Of a stretch of 64,000 nt of DNA, positions 9,189 to 18,207 are shown one piece after another. How positions within the stretch are numbered: position 1 is the first letter of the stretch; each line of letters begins with the position of its first letter. Made by a program: the position numbers and the translations under genes. The notes under the pieces were generated by a model. The model was given only the letters and a program-made list of their open reading frames with translations. It had not been told where the DNA came from and did not search any database. Source of the DNA: CAMDPA01 sp963825625 (GTDB lineage: Bacteria > Pseudomonadota > Alphaproteobacteria > Rhizobiales > Hyphomicrobiaceae). The stretch covers positions 62,001 to 126,000 of the forward strand of contig CAWGUF010000001.1 in NCBI GenBank assembly GCA_963825625.1. The letters are read 5' to 3'.

Positions 9189-10292
9189 GTGAACTGGATC
9201 AATAACGTCGTCCGACCCAAAATCCGCAGCTTCCTGACCACGAAGCGCGAGGTGCCGGATAACCTCTGGGCCAAGTGTCCGGAGAGCGGCCAGATGGTTT
9301 TCGCAAAGGACCTGGAAGCCAATCTCTGGGTATTTCCGGGCTCCGGGTATCATGACCGCATGACGGCGGAGGCGCGCCTGCAGCACGTGTTCGATGGCGG
9401 CGTGTACAAAGCCGTGCCGGTGCCCGAGGTCAATCACGATCCGCTGCGCTTCCGCGACACCCGGCGCTATGCCGACCGCCTCAAGGATGCCCGCGCCGAG
9501 ACCGATATGGACGATAGCGTGCTGGTCGGCGAGGGCACGCTCGACGGTCGCGATGTTGTCACTGCGGCACATGATATCCGGTTTGTCGGCGGCTCACTGG
9601 GCATGGCGGCGGGCGAAGCCGTGATTGCCGGCATGCTGCGCGCCGTCGAGAAAAAATCGCCCTTCATCCTGTTTGCGACCTCCGGCGGCGCGCGCATGCA
9701 AGAAGGCATCCTATCGCTGATGCAGATGCCGCGGACGACGATTGCCGTGCAACGGCTGCGGGAAGCCCGGCTGCCCTATCTCGTCGTGCTCACCAATCCG
9801 ACCACGGGCGGCGTCACTGCGTCGTATGCGATGCTGGGCGATGTCCACATCGCGGAGCCTGGGGCGCTGATCTGCTTTGCCGGGCCCCGCGTCATCCAGC
9901 AGACCATTCGAGAGCAGCTGCCGGACGGTTTTCAGCGGGCTGAATACCTGCGCGATCACGGCATGGTCGACATGGTCGTGCATCGGCACGAGTTGCGCGC
10001 AACGCTGTCGCGCCTGTGCAACATCATGATGCGACCACTGGAAGAGCGCGCGGCGGCCGAAAAGTCCCACGACGGGGCGCTGGTCGTCGCCGCTGGCCAT
10101 CACGGCATCAACGGCCACGCCTCTTTGAATGGACTCGGGCCAGATGCCAAGTCCAGGGCGGATGCCAACGGCCACGCAGGGGCCACTGCCGTCGACCCAG
10201 AGCCAGTTACCGCAGCGGAGCGCTTCGACGCTTCACGCTCACGCGACAAGGCGCGGCGGGAAGGCGCATCGAAGGACGATCCACGCACCTGA
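9189..10292 (+). CDS. accD: acetyl-CoA carboxylase carboxyltransferase subunit beta
   Basis: Beta half of the carboxyltransferase that moves CO2 from biotin to acetyl-CoA to give malonyl-CoA for fatty-acid synthesis. The 367-residue chain starts at GTG 9189 after a TAGGAG ribosome site. The core is clear (FATSGGARMQEGILSLMQM, about residue 160; NPTTGGVTASYAMLGD, about 200). The N-terminal region aligned with the zinc ribbon (WAKCPESGQMVF onward) keeps only one of the four cysteines of the E. coli protein, as I recall for rhizobial AccD. The last 75 or so residues are a low-complexity H/G/A/D-rich tail. It sits between trpA and folC. Confidence 0.96.
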   Translation: MNWINNVVRPKIRSFLTTKREVPDNLWAKCPESGQMVFAKDLEANLWVFPGSGYHDRMTAEARLQHVFDGGVYKAVPVPEVNHDPLRFRDTRRYADRLKDARAETDMDDSVLVGEGTLDGRDVVTAAHDIRFVGGSLGMAAGEAVIAGMLRAVEKKSPFILFATSGGARMQEGILSLMQMPRTTIAVQRLREARLPYLVVLTNPTTGGVTASYAMLGDVHIAEPGALICFAGPRVIQQTIREQLPDGFQRAEYLRDHGMVDMVVHRHELRATLSRLCNIMMRPLEERAAAEKSHDGALVVAAGHHGINGHASLNGLGPDAKSRADANGHAGATAVDPEPVTAAERFDASRSRDKARREGASKDDPRT

Positions 10293-10377
10293 CGACAGCC
10301 GCACCTGCGGCCGCGGACCTTGCCGATGCCGATCTGGTTCGTTTCCACGCCGCCAACCGAAGCGGGACCTCAAGCAC

Positions 10378-11709
10378 ATGCCGGCGGACATCGAAGAGGT
10401 GCTGCAGCGCCTGAAGCGTCTGCATCCATTATCGATCGATCTTTCGCTCGGGCGCATCGAGCGGCTGCTGGCCAAGCTTCGTGATCCGCACCTGCGGCTG
10501 CCTCCCGTCGTCCACATTGCCGGGACAAACGGGAAGGGGTCCGTCGCGGCGATGCTGCACGCCATCCTCGCAGCTGCTGGCCGGCGGGCACATGTCTACA
10601 CCTCCCCGCATCTTGTGCGCTTCGGCGAACGGATCGCCCTGGCGGGAGCCCACGGCATAACACGACCGATCGCGAACGCCGCGCTCGCCGAGCTGCTCGA
10701 GCACGTCGAGGCCGTCAACGCCGGCGATCCGATCACGTTCTTCGAGATCACGACGGCTGCGGCATTCGAGGCTTTTGCCCGCGAGCCCGCCGATGCCCTG
10801 ATCCTGGAGGTCGGGCTAGGCGGGCGGCTCGATGCGACCAACGTCGTGGCGCGGCCGAGACTTTCGATCATCACGCCGATCTCGATCGACCATGCGGAGC
10901 GGCTTGGCGGAACCGTCGAGGCGATCGCCGCGGAAAAGGCCGGCATCCTGAAGCGTGGCGTTCCGGCAGTCATTGCCCGCCAGTCGGACGAGGCGATGAC
11001 CGTCATCGAGATGACCGCCAACCGGGTGCGATCGCCGCTGGTGGCCTGGGGCCGGGATTTCGATGCCTACGAGCAGCGGGGGCGGCTCGTCTTCCAGGCC
11101 GCCGAGCGTCTGGTCGATTTGCCATTGCCGGCACTCATCGGGTCGCATCAGGTGGTCAATGCCGGAACGGCGGTTGCCGCCGCGTTGCAGCTATCGGAAT
11201 TCGGCATCGACGAGGCCGCCATGGAGCGCGGGTTGCTTTCGGTGCGGTGGCCAGCGCGAATGCAGCGACTGGGCAATGGTCCGCTTGCCGCGAGATTGCG
11301 TCCAGGATCAGAGCTGTGGCTCGACGGCGGGCATAATCCGGCTGGTGCGGCGGCCATTGCGGATACCCTGGCGGCGCTGGAGGAACGGGCACCGAAGCCT
11401 CTGGTGCTGGTCATGGGCCTGATGGGGCAGAAGGACGCGGCTGGCTTCCTGGCACCTTTCCGCGGCCTTGCGCATCGCATCGTCGCGGTGCCGATCCCGG
11501 GCGCGCACGAAGCGCCGCAAGAGCCGGATGCGCTGGCTCTGAGGGCGCGGGAAATGGGCTTCGAGGCGGCAACGGCGCCCTCCGTCGAGGCGGCGCTTGA
11601 TCTGATCGAGGCGGCTGACGGTGCGAAGAGAGTGCTCATCTGCGGCTCGCTCTACCTCGCAGGCCATGTGCTGGCGCTGCAGGACGGCGTAGAACGGCAG
11701 AGCAATTGA
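10378..11709 (+). CDS. folC: bifunctional folylpolyglutamate / dihydrofolate synthase
   Basis: Mur-ligase-family enzyme that adds glutamate to dihydropteroate and to folates, using ATP. The 443-residue protein has the P-loop HIAGTNGKGSVAAM (about residue 45), YTSPHLVRFGERI (about 75), the metal-binding EVGLGGRLDATNV (about 145) and the C-terminal LWLDGGHNPAGA (about 315). The open frame extends upstream into the accD 3' region, but the ATG at 10378 gives the family N-terminus (MPADIEEVLQRL). It follows accD by 85 bp and is probably cotranscribed. Confidence 0.95.
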   Translation: MPADIEEVLQRLKRLHPLSIDLSLGRIERLLAKLRDPHLRLPPVVHIAGTNGKGSVAAMLHAILAAAGRRAHVYTSPHLVRFGERIALAGAHGITRPIANAALAELLEHVEAVNAGDPITFFEITTAAAFEAFAREPADALILEVGLGGRLDATNVVARPRLSIITPISIDHAERLGGTVEAIAAEKAGILKRGVPAVIARQSDEAMTVIEMTANRVRSPLVAWGRDFDAYEQRGRLVFQAAERLVDLPLPALIGSHQVVNAGTAVAAALQLSEFGIDEAAMERGLLSVRWPARMQRLGNGPLAARLRPGSELWLDGGHNPAGAAAIADTLAALEERAPKPLVLVMGLMGQKDAAGFLAPFRGLAHRIVAVPIPGAHEAPQEPDALALRAREMGFEAATAPSVEAALDLIEAADGAKRVLICGSLYLAGHVLALQDGVERQSN

Positions 11710-11734
11710 GGGCGGCGGCGCAAGCGACGTCTGC

Positions 11735-12655
11735 TTACCTGACGCGGGGCACGTCGAGCGTGTAGGGGTCTGACGGCGTCACGATCAGCGACCAGGCGAT
11801 GCGCAGGCTGACGGCGAGCACCAGCAGGCCAAGCAGCGCCCTGATCTGCTCGCCCTTCATATTGGCGCCGGCCTGGGTGCCGAGCTGGGCACCGGCCACG
11901 CCGCCGATCATCAGCATCAGGGCGAGGATGATATCCACCGAATAGTTCATCCAGGCCTGACCGATGGTTGTCATGGCACCTGTGGCCAAGACGAGGAGTA
12001 GCGAGGTTCCGACCACAACGCGGGTCGGCATGCCCAGCACATAGACCATGACCGGCACTGCGAAAAAGCCGCCCCCGACGCCCATGATGGCCGACAGCAA
12101 GCCGACGAAAGCACCAAGTGCGACGGGCGGAATTACGCTCATGTAGAGCTTGGAGCGGGGAAACCTGGTCTTGATGGGAAGCGTGTGGATCCAGGTATGG
12201 CGCCTGCGCCTGGAAACCGGCGCGGCCCCGCTGCGCGAACGCAGGATGGCGCGCGTGCCTTCGACCAGCATCAGGAAACCGAGCACACCGAGCAGCACGA
12301 CGTAACAGACGGAAATCGCGAAATCCATCTGGCCGATCTGCTTCAGGTAGCCAAGCAGAAACACTCCAATCACTGATCCGAAGATGCCGCCAGCCAGCAT
12401 CAACACGCCCATCTTGGGATCGACGTTGCCGCGCTGCCACTGTGCGAAAGTCCCGGACGCGGAGGTCGCCACCGCATGGTTGGCGCCGGTTGCCACGGCG
12501 ATGTCTATGGGAATACCAAGCACAGCCAGCAGCGGCGTGATGAGGAAACCGCCGCCGACCCCTAGCATCCCTGAAAGGAAGCCGACCGCGAACCCGACGC
12601 CAGTGATGACGAACAGGTTCACGGCAAGGCCGGCGATCGGGAGATAGACGGTCAC
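11735..12655 (-). CDS. TauE/SafE family membrane permease
   Basis: A 306-residue integral membrane protein with about eight hydrophobic segments in two repeated halves, each carrying a glycine-rich motif: GFLSGMLGVGGGFLITPLL in the first and GLLSAIMGVGGGFFAVPVM in the second. This duplicated motif defines the TauE/SafE (DUF81) family, proposed exporters or importers of sulfite, sulfoacetate and other organosulfur or C2 anions. A basic loop (about residues 145-165, SRRRRHTW) separates the halves and is likely cytoplasmic. The start is GTG at 12655. It converges on folC and diverges from lepA. The substrate is not evident. Confidence 0.9.
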   Translation of the reverse strand: MTVYLPIAGLAVNLFVITGVGFAVGFLSGMLGVGGGFLITPLLAVLGIPIDIAVATGANHAVATSASGTFAQWQRGNVDPKMGVLMLAGGIFGSVIGVFLLGYLKQIGQMDFAISVCYVVLLGVLGFLMLVEGTRAILRSRSGAAPVSRRRRHTWIHTLPIKTRFPRSKLYMSVIPPVALGAFVGLLSAIMGVGGGFFAVPVMVYVLGMPTRVVVGTSLLLVLATGAMTTIGQAWMNYSVDIILALMLMIGGVAGAQLGTQAGANMKGEQIRALLGLLVLAVSLRIAWSLIVTPSDPYTLDVPRVR

Positions 12656-12860
12656 ACGGGCTTCCGCTTCTTTGCCTCGGCAGGCGAACCACTATGGAAA
12701 ACAGCCGTAATTCTAGCCTGCCAGCGGAGGAATGCCACCTGTCAAATCGCCCCGGATGATGCTGGCGGATCACATTTGCGCAGCGGCCGCACCGCAAACC
12801 CGGTACCAAAGCTGCATCGAGCCCCTTTTGCGACCCCGCAGGCAATGCTATCTCCCGCAC

Positions 12861-14663
12861 ATGACCGACACATCGCACATTCGCAACTTTTCGATCATCG
12901 CCCACATCGACCATGGCAAGTCGACGCTGTCCGACCGGCTGATCCAGCTATGCGGCAACGTCTCCGAGCGGGAGATGAAGGAGCAGATCCTCGATTCCAT
13001 GGATATCGAGCGGGAGCGCGGGATCACCATCAAGGCGCAGACCGTGCGGCTCGACTTCAAGGCCAAGGACGGGCAGGAGTATCAGCTCAACCTGATGGAC
13101 ACACCCGGCCACGTCGATTTCGCCTATGAGGTCTCGCGCTCGCTCGCCGCCTGTGAGGGCGCGATCCTGGTCGTGGACGCCTCCCAGGGCGTGGAGGCAC
13201 AGACGCTCGCCAACGTCTACCAGGCGATCGACAACAACCTGGAGATCCTGCCGGTCCTGAACAAGGTCGATCTACCCGCCGCCGACGTCGACCGCGTCAA
13301 GACCCAGATCGAGGACGTGATCGGTATCGACGCGTCGGAGGCAGTGCCGGTCTCGGCAAAGACAGGCCTCAACGTCGCCGCGGTTCTCGATGCCATTGTC
13401 GAGAAGCTGCCGCCGCCCAAGGGCGATGACAAGGCGCCGCTGAAAGCGATGCTGGTCGACAGCTACTACGACCCTTATCTGGGCGTCGTGGTGCTGGTGC
13501 GCGTGATCGACGGCGTGCTGAAAAAGGGCCAGCGAATCAAGCTTATGTCGACGGATGCCGTGCATCAGGTGGAGCGCGTCGGCATCTTCCGGCCGAAACA
13601 GCAGATGCTGGATAGCCTCGGGCCGGGCGAGATCGGCTTCATCACCGCCGCGATCAAGGAGGTGGCAGACACCCGCGTTGGCGACACGATCACCGACGAG
13701 AAGCGTCCCTGTGCGGAGATGCTGCCAGGCTTCAAGCCCGCCCAGCCGGTAGTGTTCTGCGGACTGTTCCCGGTCGATGCTGCCGATTTCGAGGACCTGC
13801 GCGAGGCGATGGGACGGCTGCGGCTGAACGACGCCAGCTTCTCATTCGAGATGGAGAGCTCTGCCGCACTGGGCTTCGGCTTCCGCTGCGGCTTCCTGGG
13901 CCTGCTGCACCTCGAGATCATCACAGAACGGCTCGAGCGCGAGTTCAACCTCGACCTCATCACCACCGCGCCGTCCGTCATCTATCACATCCACAAGAAT
14001 GACGGCACGGTCGTGGATATGCACAATCCGGCCGACATGCCGGATACCGTCTATATCGATCACATCGAGGAACCGTGGATCGAGGCCACCATCCTGGTGC
14101 CAGACGACTATCTGGGCTCGGTCCTCAAGCTGTGCCAGGATCGGCGCGGACGTCAGAAGAACCTGACCTATGCGGGCTCACGCGCCATGCTGGTTTATGA
14201 GCTGCCGCTCAACGAAGTTGTGTTCGACTTTTACGATCGATTGAAGAGCGTCAGTCGCGGCTATGCCTCGTTCGACTACCAGATGCGCAGCTACGAGGAA
14301 GGCGACCTCGTCAAGCTGTCGATCCTGGTCAATGCCGAGCCGGTCGATGCGCTGTCGATCGTCGTCCACCGTACGCGCGCAGAGAGCCGCGGCCGGTCGA
14401 TGTGCGAGAAGCTGAAAGAGCTGATCCCTCAGCACCTGTTCAAGATCCCGATCCAAGCGGCCATCGGAGCGAAAGTGATCGCCCGTGAGACGATTTCCGC
14501 GCTGCGCAAGGACGTGCTCGCCAAGTGCTATGGCGGCGACATCACGCGCAAGCGCAAGCTGCTCGAAAAGCAGAAGGCCGGCAAGAAGAAGATGCGCGAG
14601 TTCGGCAAGGTGGAGATTCCGCAGGAGGCATTCATCGAAGCGCTGAAGATGGATGGAGACTGA
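12861..14663 (+). CDS. lepA: elongation factor 4 (LepA), ribosome-associated GTPase
   Basis: Translational GTPase that binds the ribosome and affects elongation or assembly under ionic stress. The 600-residue length is typical. G motifs: AHIDHGKST (G1, about residue 14), the switch I region MDIERERGITIKAQ, DTPGHVDF (G3, about 84), NKVDLPAADVDR (G4, about 137). Domains II, III and V follow, and the LepA-specific C-terminal domain ends in KRKLLEKQKAGKKKM. The ATG at 12861 gives the standard MTDTSHIRNFSIIAHID start; the upstream in-frame methionine does not match the family. Confidence 0.97.
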   Translation: MTDTSHIRNFSIIAHIDHGKSTLSDRLIQLCGNVSEREMKEQILDSMDIERERGITIKAQTVRLDFKAKDGQEYQLNLMDTPGHVDFAYEVSRSLAACEGAILVVDASQGVEAQTLANVYQAIDNNLEILPVLNKVDLPAADVDRVKTQIEDVIGIDASEAVPVSAKTGLNVAAVLDAIVEKLPPPKGDDKAPLKAMLVDSYYDPYLGVVVLVRVIDGVLKKGQRIKLMSTDAVHQVERVGIFRPKQQMLDSLGPGEIGFITAAIKEVADTRVGDTITDEKRPCAEMLPGFKPAQPVVFCGLFPVDAADFEDLREAMGRLRLNDASFSFEMESSAALGFGFRCGFLGLLHLEIITERLEREFNLDLITTAPSVIYHIHKNDGTVVDMHNPADMPDTVYIDHIEEPWIEATILVPDDYLGSVLKLCQDRRGRQKNLTYAGSRAMLVYELPLNEVVFDFYDRLKSVSRGYASFDYQMRSYEEGDLVKLSILVNAEPVDALSIVVHRTRAESRGRSMCEKLKELIPQHLFKIPIQAAIGAKVIARETISALRKDVLAKCYGGDITRKRKLLEKQKAGKKKMREFGKVEIPQEAFIEALKMDGD

Positions 14664-15136
14664 CGACATCGCCTTGTCCAGCAAGGAACGGCAGACCTAA
14701 GCGGACGACCGACTTTCTGTGTGCAATCCCCCTGAACAATTGCCTCCATTGCATTCCTGCATGTACCGGCGCCAAAGATTTCCTTGGGCACGCCCAACCC
14801 GGAGCGGCGTTCGCCCGCTGCACGAACAAAGACCCTCACGACGCTGATGATCGATTTCGGGGTGCTTGATGATGCGCGCTTCGCACCAGCAAGGCGGCAG
14901 GCGACCAATCGATGCGACATACCGAGTCGCCGCAGTCAACGGACAATCCGTAGACGTGATCGCGGAATATTAACGTTATAATTTTTTCTTAACTCACCAT
15001 TGTAGCGTCTTGTTACTATTTGCTTAACTTTCAGATAAGTTAACGCATCGCACGTTTACGCTTTCAAGGGGCTTGGCAGCGACCAGCGAGTTCGCGCCAC
15101 CGGCTTTGTGTCCGGCGGATCAGGGGGATAGCAGGA
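14664..15136. promoter_or_regulatory. intergenic region with AT-rich promoter zone
   Basis: A 473-bp gap between lepA and the sugar dehydrogenase gene. The first 290 bp hold nothing I can identify. From about 14965 to 15055 the sequence is strikingly AT-rich against a GC-rich background and contains a perfect inverted repeat, TTAACTT-N6-AAGTTAA, at 15024-15043. This is the likely promoter/operator of the downstream gene. No CtrA-type TTAA-N7-TTAA spacing is present. Confidence 0.5.
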
Positions 15137-18085
15137 ATGTCCGGAAATATCTTTCTCGATACGATCGAGGTCAGCGTCTCGGAGACAGAGGGTGAAGCCC
15201 TGGTCCCGGTTGCGCGAACCGGCGATCTGTCGAGCGCGGTCACGATCGAGTACGGCATCACCAGCATTGATGCGACGCCTGGCTCGGACTTCATCGCGAC
15301 AACCGGAACGATAACTCTGGCGGCTGGCCAGGCGAGCGGCCTCATACCAGTGACAATCCTGGACGATGGCCAGTCGGAAGCTACCGAGTTCGTCTCCGTA
15401 TCACTCATCAATGTCAGTAGCGGGTCGATCCTGGCTCCGCGGACGGCTCGCGTCGCGATACTCGACGACGAGAATCCGGTCGTCGATCCGCCGCAGCCGC
15501 CGCTGCAGTCTGACTACGTCGTCAACCAGGTCGATGCCGTCACGGGGCTCGTGCAGCCGATTGATCTGGAATTCGCGCCGGCAAGCCTGCAGCCATCAGC
15601 GACCTCGGGCCGCGCCTATGTCGCCGAAAAGGGCGGACGGATCCTGGTGGTCGATACGTCGACGGGGGCGATCATCTCGGAGTTCATCGACATCTCCGAA
15701 AAAGTGAACAATGACCAGGATCGCGGCCTGCTCGACATCGCACTTCACCCCGATTTTCCGGAAAATCCATATATCTATGCGTTCTATGTCGTCGACCCGC
15801 CTGAGACCTACGAGAACGATCCGCTGCCGACGGGCAACCAGGGCATGGACGGTGCCGGCAACCGCTATGCCCATGTGGTGCGCTTCGAAGCCGACCCGGC
15901 GACCAACTACACGACCGCGATCGCGGGCAGCGAGACGATAATCGTCGGTGCGGCGGGGCAGTCCCTATCCGACATCTCCGGCAATGGCGCGATCGACTCG
16001 ACGTCCAACTTCGCGCTTGCCGAATCAGGTCGCGACGCCAACGGCGGCTACATCAAAGACTACATCAAGGTCGATTCCATCACCCATGCAGGCGGCGCGC
16101 TGGCGTTCGGCCCGGACGGCGCACTCTACATCTCGATCGGCGACGGCACGTCATTCAACGCCGTCGATCCGCGCACGTTGAGCGTACAAGATCTACAAAG
16201 CCTGTCAGGCAAAATCCTGCGCGTTGACCCCGATACCGGCCTTGGTCTTTCCGACAATCCCTTTGCCGAGGCGGATCTTTCGACAAATCAGTCGCGAGTG
16301 TTCCAGATCGGGCTTCGCAACCCCTTCTCGATGAGCTTCGACGACTCGGGCCGTCTGTTCATAACCGAGACGGGGTGGAACTCCTACGAGGAGATCAACA
16401 CGGGTCCAGCAGGCGCGAATTTCGGCTGGCCGTGGTATGAGGGGATCGATCAGGGCGTGCTGGGTCAGGCGCAGGGCTATCGCGATCTGCCACAGGCACA
16501 GGCGTTCTACGATGCGGTCGCGGCGGGCACGATCGTGGTGGCCGCACCATATCGGGGCTTCTCGCACAACGGCAGCGATCCCGGTTTCCAGTTCAACGCC
16601 ATTACCGGCGGCGATGTCGACTATGACGGCGGGCGATATCCGGCCGTATTCGAGAACGACTACTTCTTTTCCGACGTCGCGCAGGGCGAGGTCTTCTCCA
16701 TCGATCTGAATGACCGGACGCAGATCAACTACCTCTACACGACGTCCAGCGGTTTCGGTCCGGTGCATTTCACGCAAGGCCCGGACGGCTACGTCTATGC
16801 CGTCGAGATCGCTACGGGCCGCATCGTGCGCCTGGATATAACCGGCGAAAGTCAAGGGGGCGGCTCAACGATCGAAATCGCTGCAAGTGGCGACGAAGGT
16901 ACAGAGGACTTCGACCTTGTTATCGATGGCAACACCGTCGCTCGGTTCTCCGACATCCCAACGAGCGGTCAAACGCTGACGTTCGTCGCCGAAACAACCG
17001 TGACGGCCGATCAGGTGCGTATCGTCTTTACATCCGACGTTTATGATCCTGCGAACGGGATCGATGCCAATCTGAACGTCGACTTCATCAGGATCGACGG
17101 CACGACCTACCAGACGGAAGACGAATCCGTATTCTCGACCGGCACCTGGCGGCCGGAAGACGGCGTGGTTGACGGCTTCGGCCGTGGCCAGACGCTGCAC
17201 ACCGCGGGCTACTTCCAGTACGCGGATACCGGTACCCCGCCGCCGCCACCTCCACCGCCGCCTCCGCCAGGGACCGGCTCTCTGATCGAGATCAACGCCG
17301 CAGGGCAGACCGGCAACGAGAACATGAACCTGCTTATCGACGGTCAGGTCGCGGCGTCGTGGAGCAGCGTCTCAACCGCCGGCGGAAACTTCCAATTCAG
17401 GGCAGCTGACTCTGATATTGAACCGGGCCAAATCCGCGTTGCATTCACCAACGACGTCTACGACCCTGCGAACGGCATCGACTACAATCTGATCGTCGAC
17501 AGCATCGTGATCGATAGCGTTGTCTACGAGAGCGAGGCATCGACAACGTTCTCTACCGGCACGTGGACGCCTGCCGACGGCGTTGTCGAAGGCTTCGGCC
17601 GCGGCGACACACTGCACGTAACCGGCTACTTCCAGTATGGCGACGCTCCAAGTCCTCCCCCACCACCTCCGCCGCCGCCACCGCCGCCACCCGGATCCGG
17701 CTCGCTGATCCAGGTCAACGCCGCCGGCCAGACCGGCAACGAGAACATGGACCTGCTTATCGACGGCCAGGTGGTCGCGACTTGGAGCAGCGTGGCTACG
17801 GGCGCTGCGACCTACTCGTACCAAGCCAGTGCCACCGTCACACCGGAACAGGTTCGCGTCGCGTTCACCAACGACGTCTACAACCCTGCGACTGGCACCG
17901 ACTACAACCTGATTGTCGACAACGTCGTGATCGACGGGCAGACCTACGAAAGCGAGGCCTCGACCACGTTCTCGACCGGCACCTGGACCCCGGCGGACGG
18001 AATTGCCGACGGCTTCGGCCGCGGCGACACGCTGCACACGACGGGCTACTTCCAGTACGCCGCGAACGAGGGTCTGCTCGTTTGA
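15137..18085 (+). CDS. multidomain PQQ-dependent sugar dehydrogenase with Calx-beta and three carbohydrate-binding modules
   Basis: A 982-residue modular protein. Residues about 10-115 resemble a Calx-beta repeat (a DATPGSDF turn, then LIPVTILDDG). Residues about 130-570 are a beta-propeller of the glucose/sorbosone dehydrogenase family (RAYVAEKGGRILVVD, DQDRGLLDIALHPDF, GPDGALYISIGDGTS, FQIGLRNPFSMSFD), which oxidises sugars with PQQ. Then come three repeats of about 120 residues (about 577-698, 715-838 and 855-977) with the Ca-binding pattern VAFTNDVYDPANGIDYNLIV, like CBM60 xylan-binding modules. Runs of 11 and 13 prolines separate them. No Sec signal peptide is visible although the domains are extracellular types. 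An AGGGGGA ribosome site precedes the ATG. Confidence 0.85.
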   Translation: MSGNIFLDTIEVSVSETEGEALVPVARTGDLSSAVTIEYGITSIDATPGSDFIATTGTITLAAGQASGLIPVTILDDGQSEATEFVSVSLINVSSGSILAPRTARVAILDDENPVVDPPQPPLQSDYVVNQVDAVTGLVQPIDLEFAPASLQPSATSGRAYVAEKGGRILVVDTSTGAIISEFIDISEKVNNDQDRGLLDIALHPDFPENPYIYAFYVVDPPETYENDPLPTGNQGMDGAGNRYAHVVRFEADPATNYTTAIAGSETIIVGAAGQSLSDISGNGAIDSTSNFALAESGRDANGGYIKDYIKVDSITHAGGALAFGPDGALYISIGDGTSFNAVDPRTLSVQDLQSLSGKILRVDPDTGLGLSDNPFAEADLSTNQSRVFQIGLRNPFSMSFDDSGRLFITETGWNSYEEINTGPAGANFGWPWYEGIDQGVLGQAQGYRDLPQAQAFYDAVAAGTIVVAAPYRGFSHNGSDPGFQFNAITGGDVDYDGGRYPAVFENDYFFSDVAQGEVFSIDLNDRTQINYLYTTSSGFGPVHFTQGPDGYVYAVEIATGRIVRLDITGESQGGGSTIEIAASGDEGTEDFDLVIDGNTVARFSDIPTSGQTLTFVAETTVTADQVRIVFTSDVYDPANGIDANLNVDFIRIDGTTYQTEDESVFSTGTWRPEDGVVDGFGRGQTLHTAGYFQYADTGTPPPPPPPPPPPGTGSLIEINAAGQTGNENMNLLIDGQVAASWSSVSTAGGNFQFRAADSDIEPGQIRVAFTNDVYDPANGIDYNLIVDSIVIDSVVYESEASTTFSTGTWTPADGVVEGFGRGDTLHVTGYFQYGDAPSPPPPPPPPPPPPPGSGSLIQVNAAGQTGNENMDLLIDGQVVATWSSVATGAATYSYQASATVTPEQVRVAFTNDVYNPATGTDYNLIVDNVVIDGQTYESEASTTFSTGTWTPADGIADGFGRGDTLHTTGYFQYAANEGLLV

Positions 18086-18097
18086 TCGAAAACCGAA

Positions 18098-18163
18098 AAC
18101 GGTGGGTCGCGATTTTGCCGACCCGCCGTTGTCCTGAGGCCGCGAAACGCTTGCGGCCTTTTC
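18098..18163 (+). terminator. double-hairpin rho-independent terminator
   Basis: Two consecutive stem-loops just after the sugar dehydrogenase stop: GGTGGGTC pairing with GACCCGCC (18101-18127), then AGGCCGC pairing with GCGGCCT (18137-18159) followed by a short T-run. It ends the plus-strand transcript before the convergent aroA. Confidence 0.8.
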
Positions 18164-18207
18164 CATCGTGAGTTGCCTGCATCGCAGAACGGATGTCCGG
18201 CTGCGAG

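Noticed and set aside
14960..15060. CtrA binding site in the AT-rich promoter zone
   Set aside because: TTAA elements are present, but none has the 7-bp spacing of the TTAA-N7-TTAA site.
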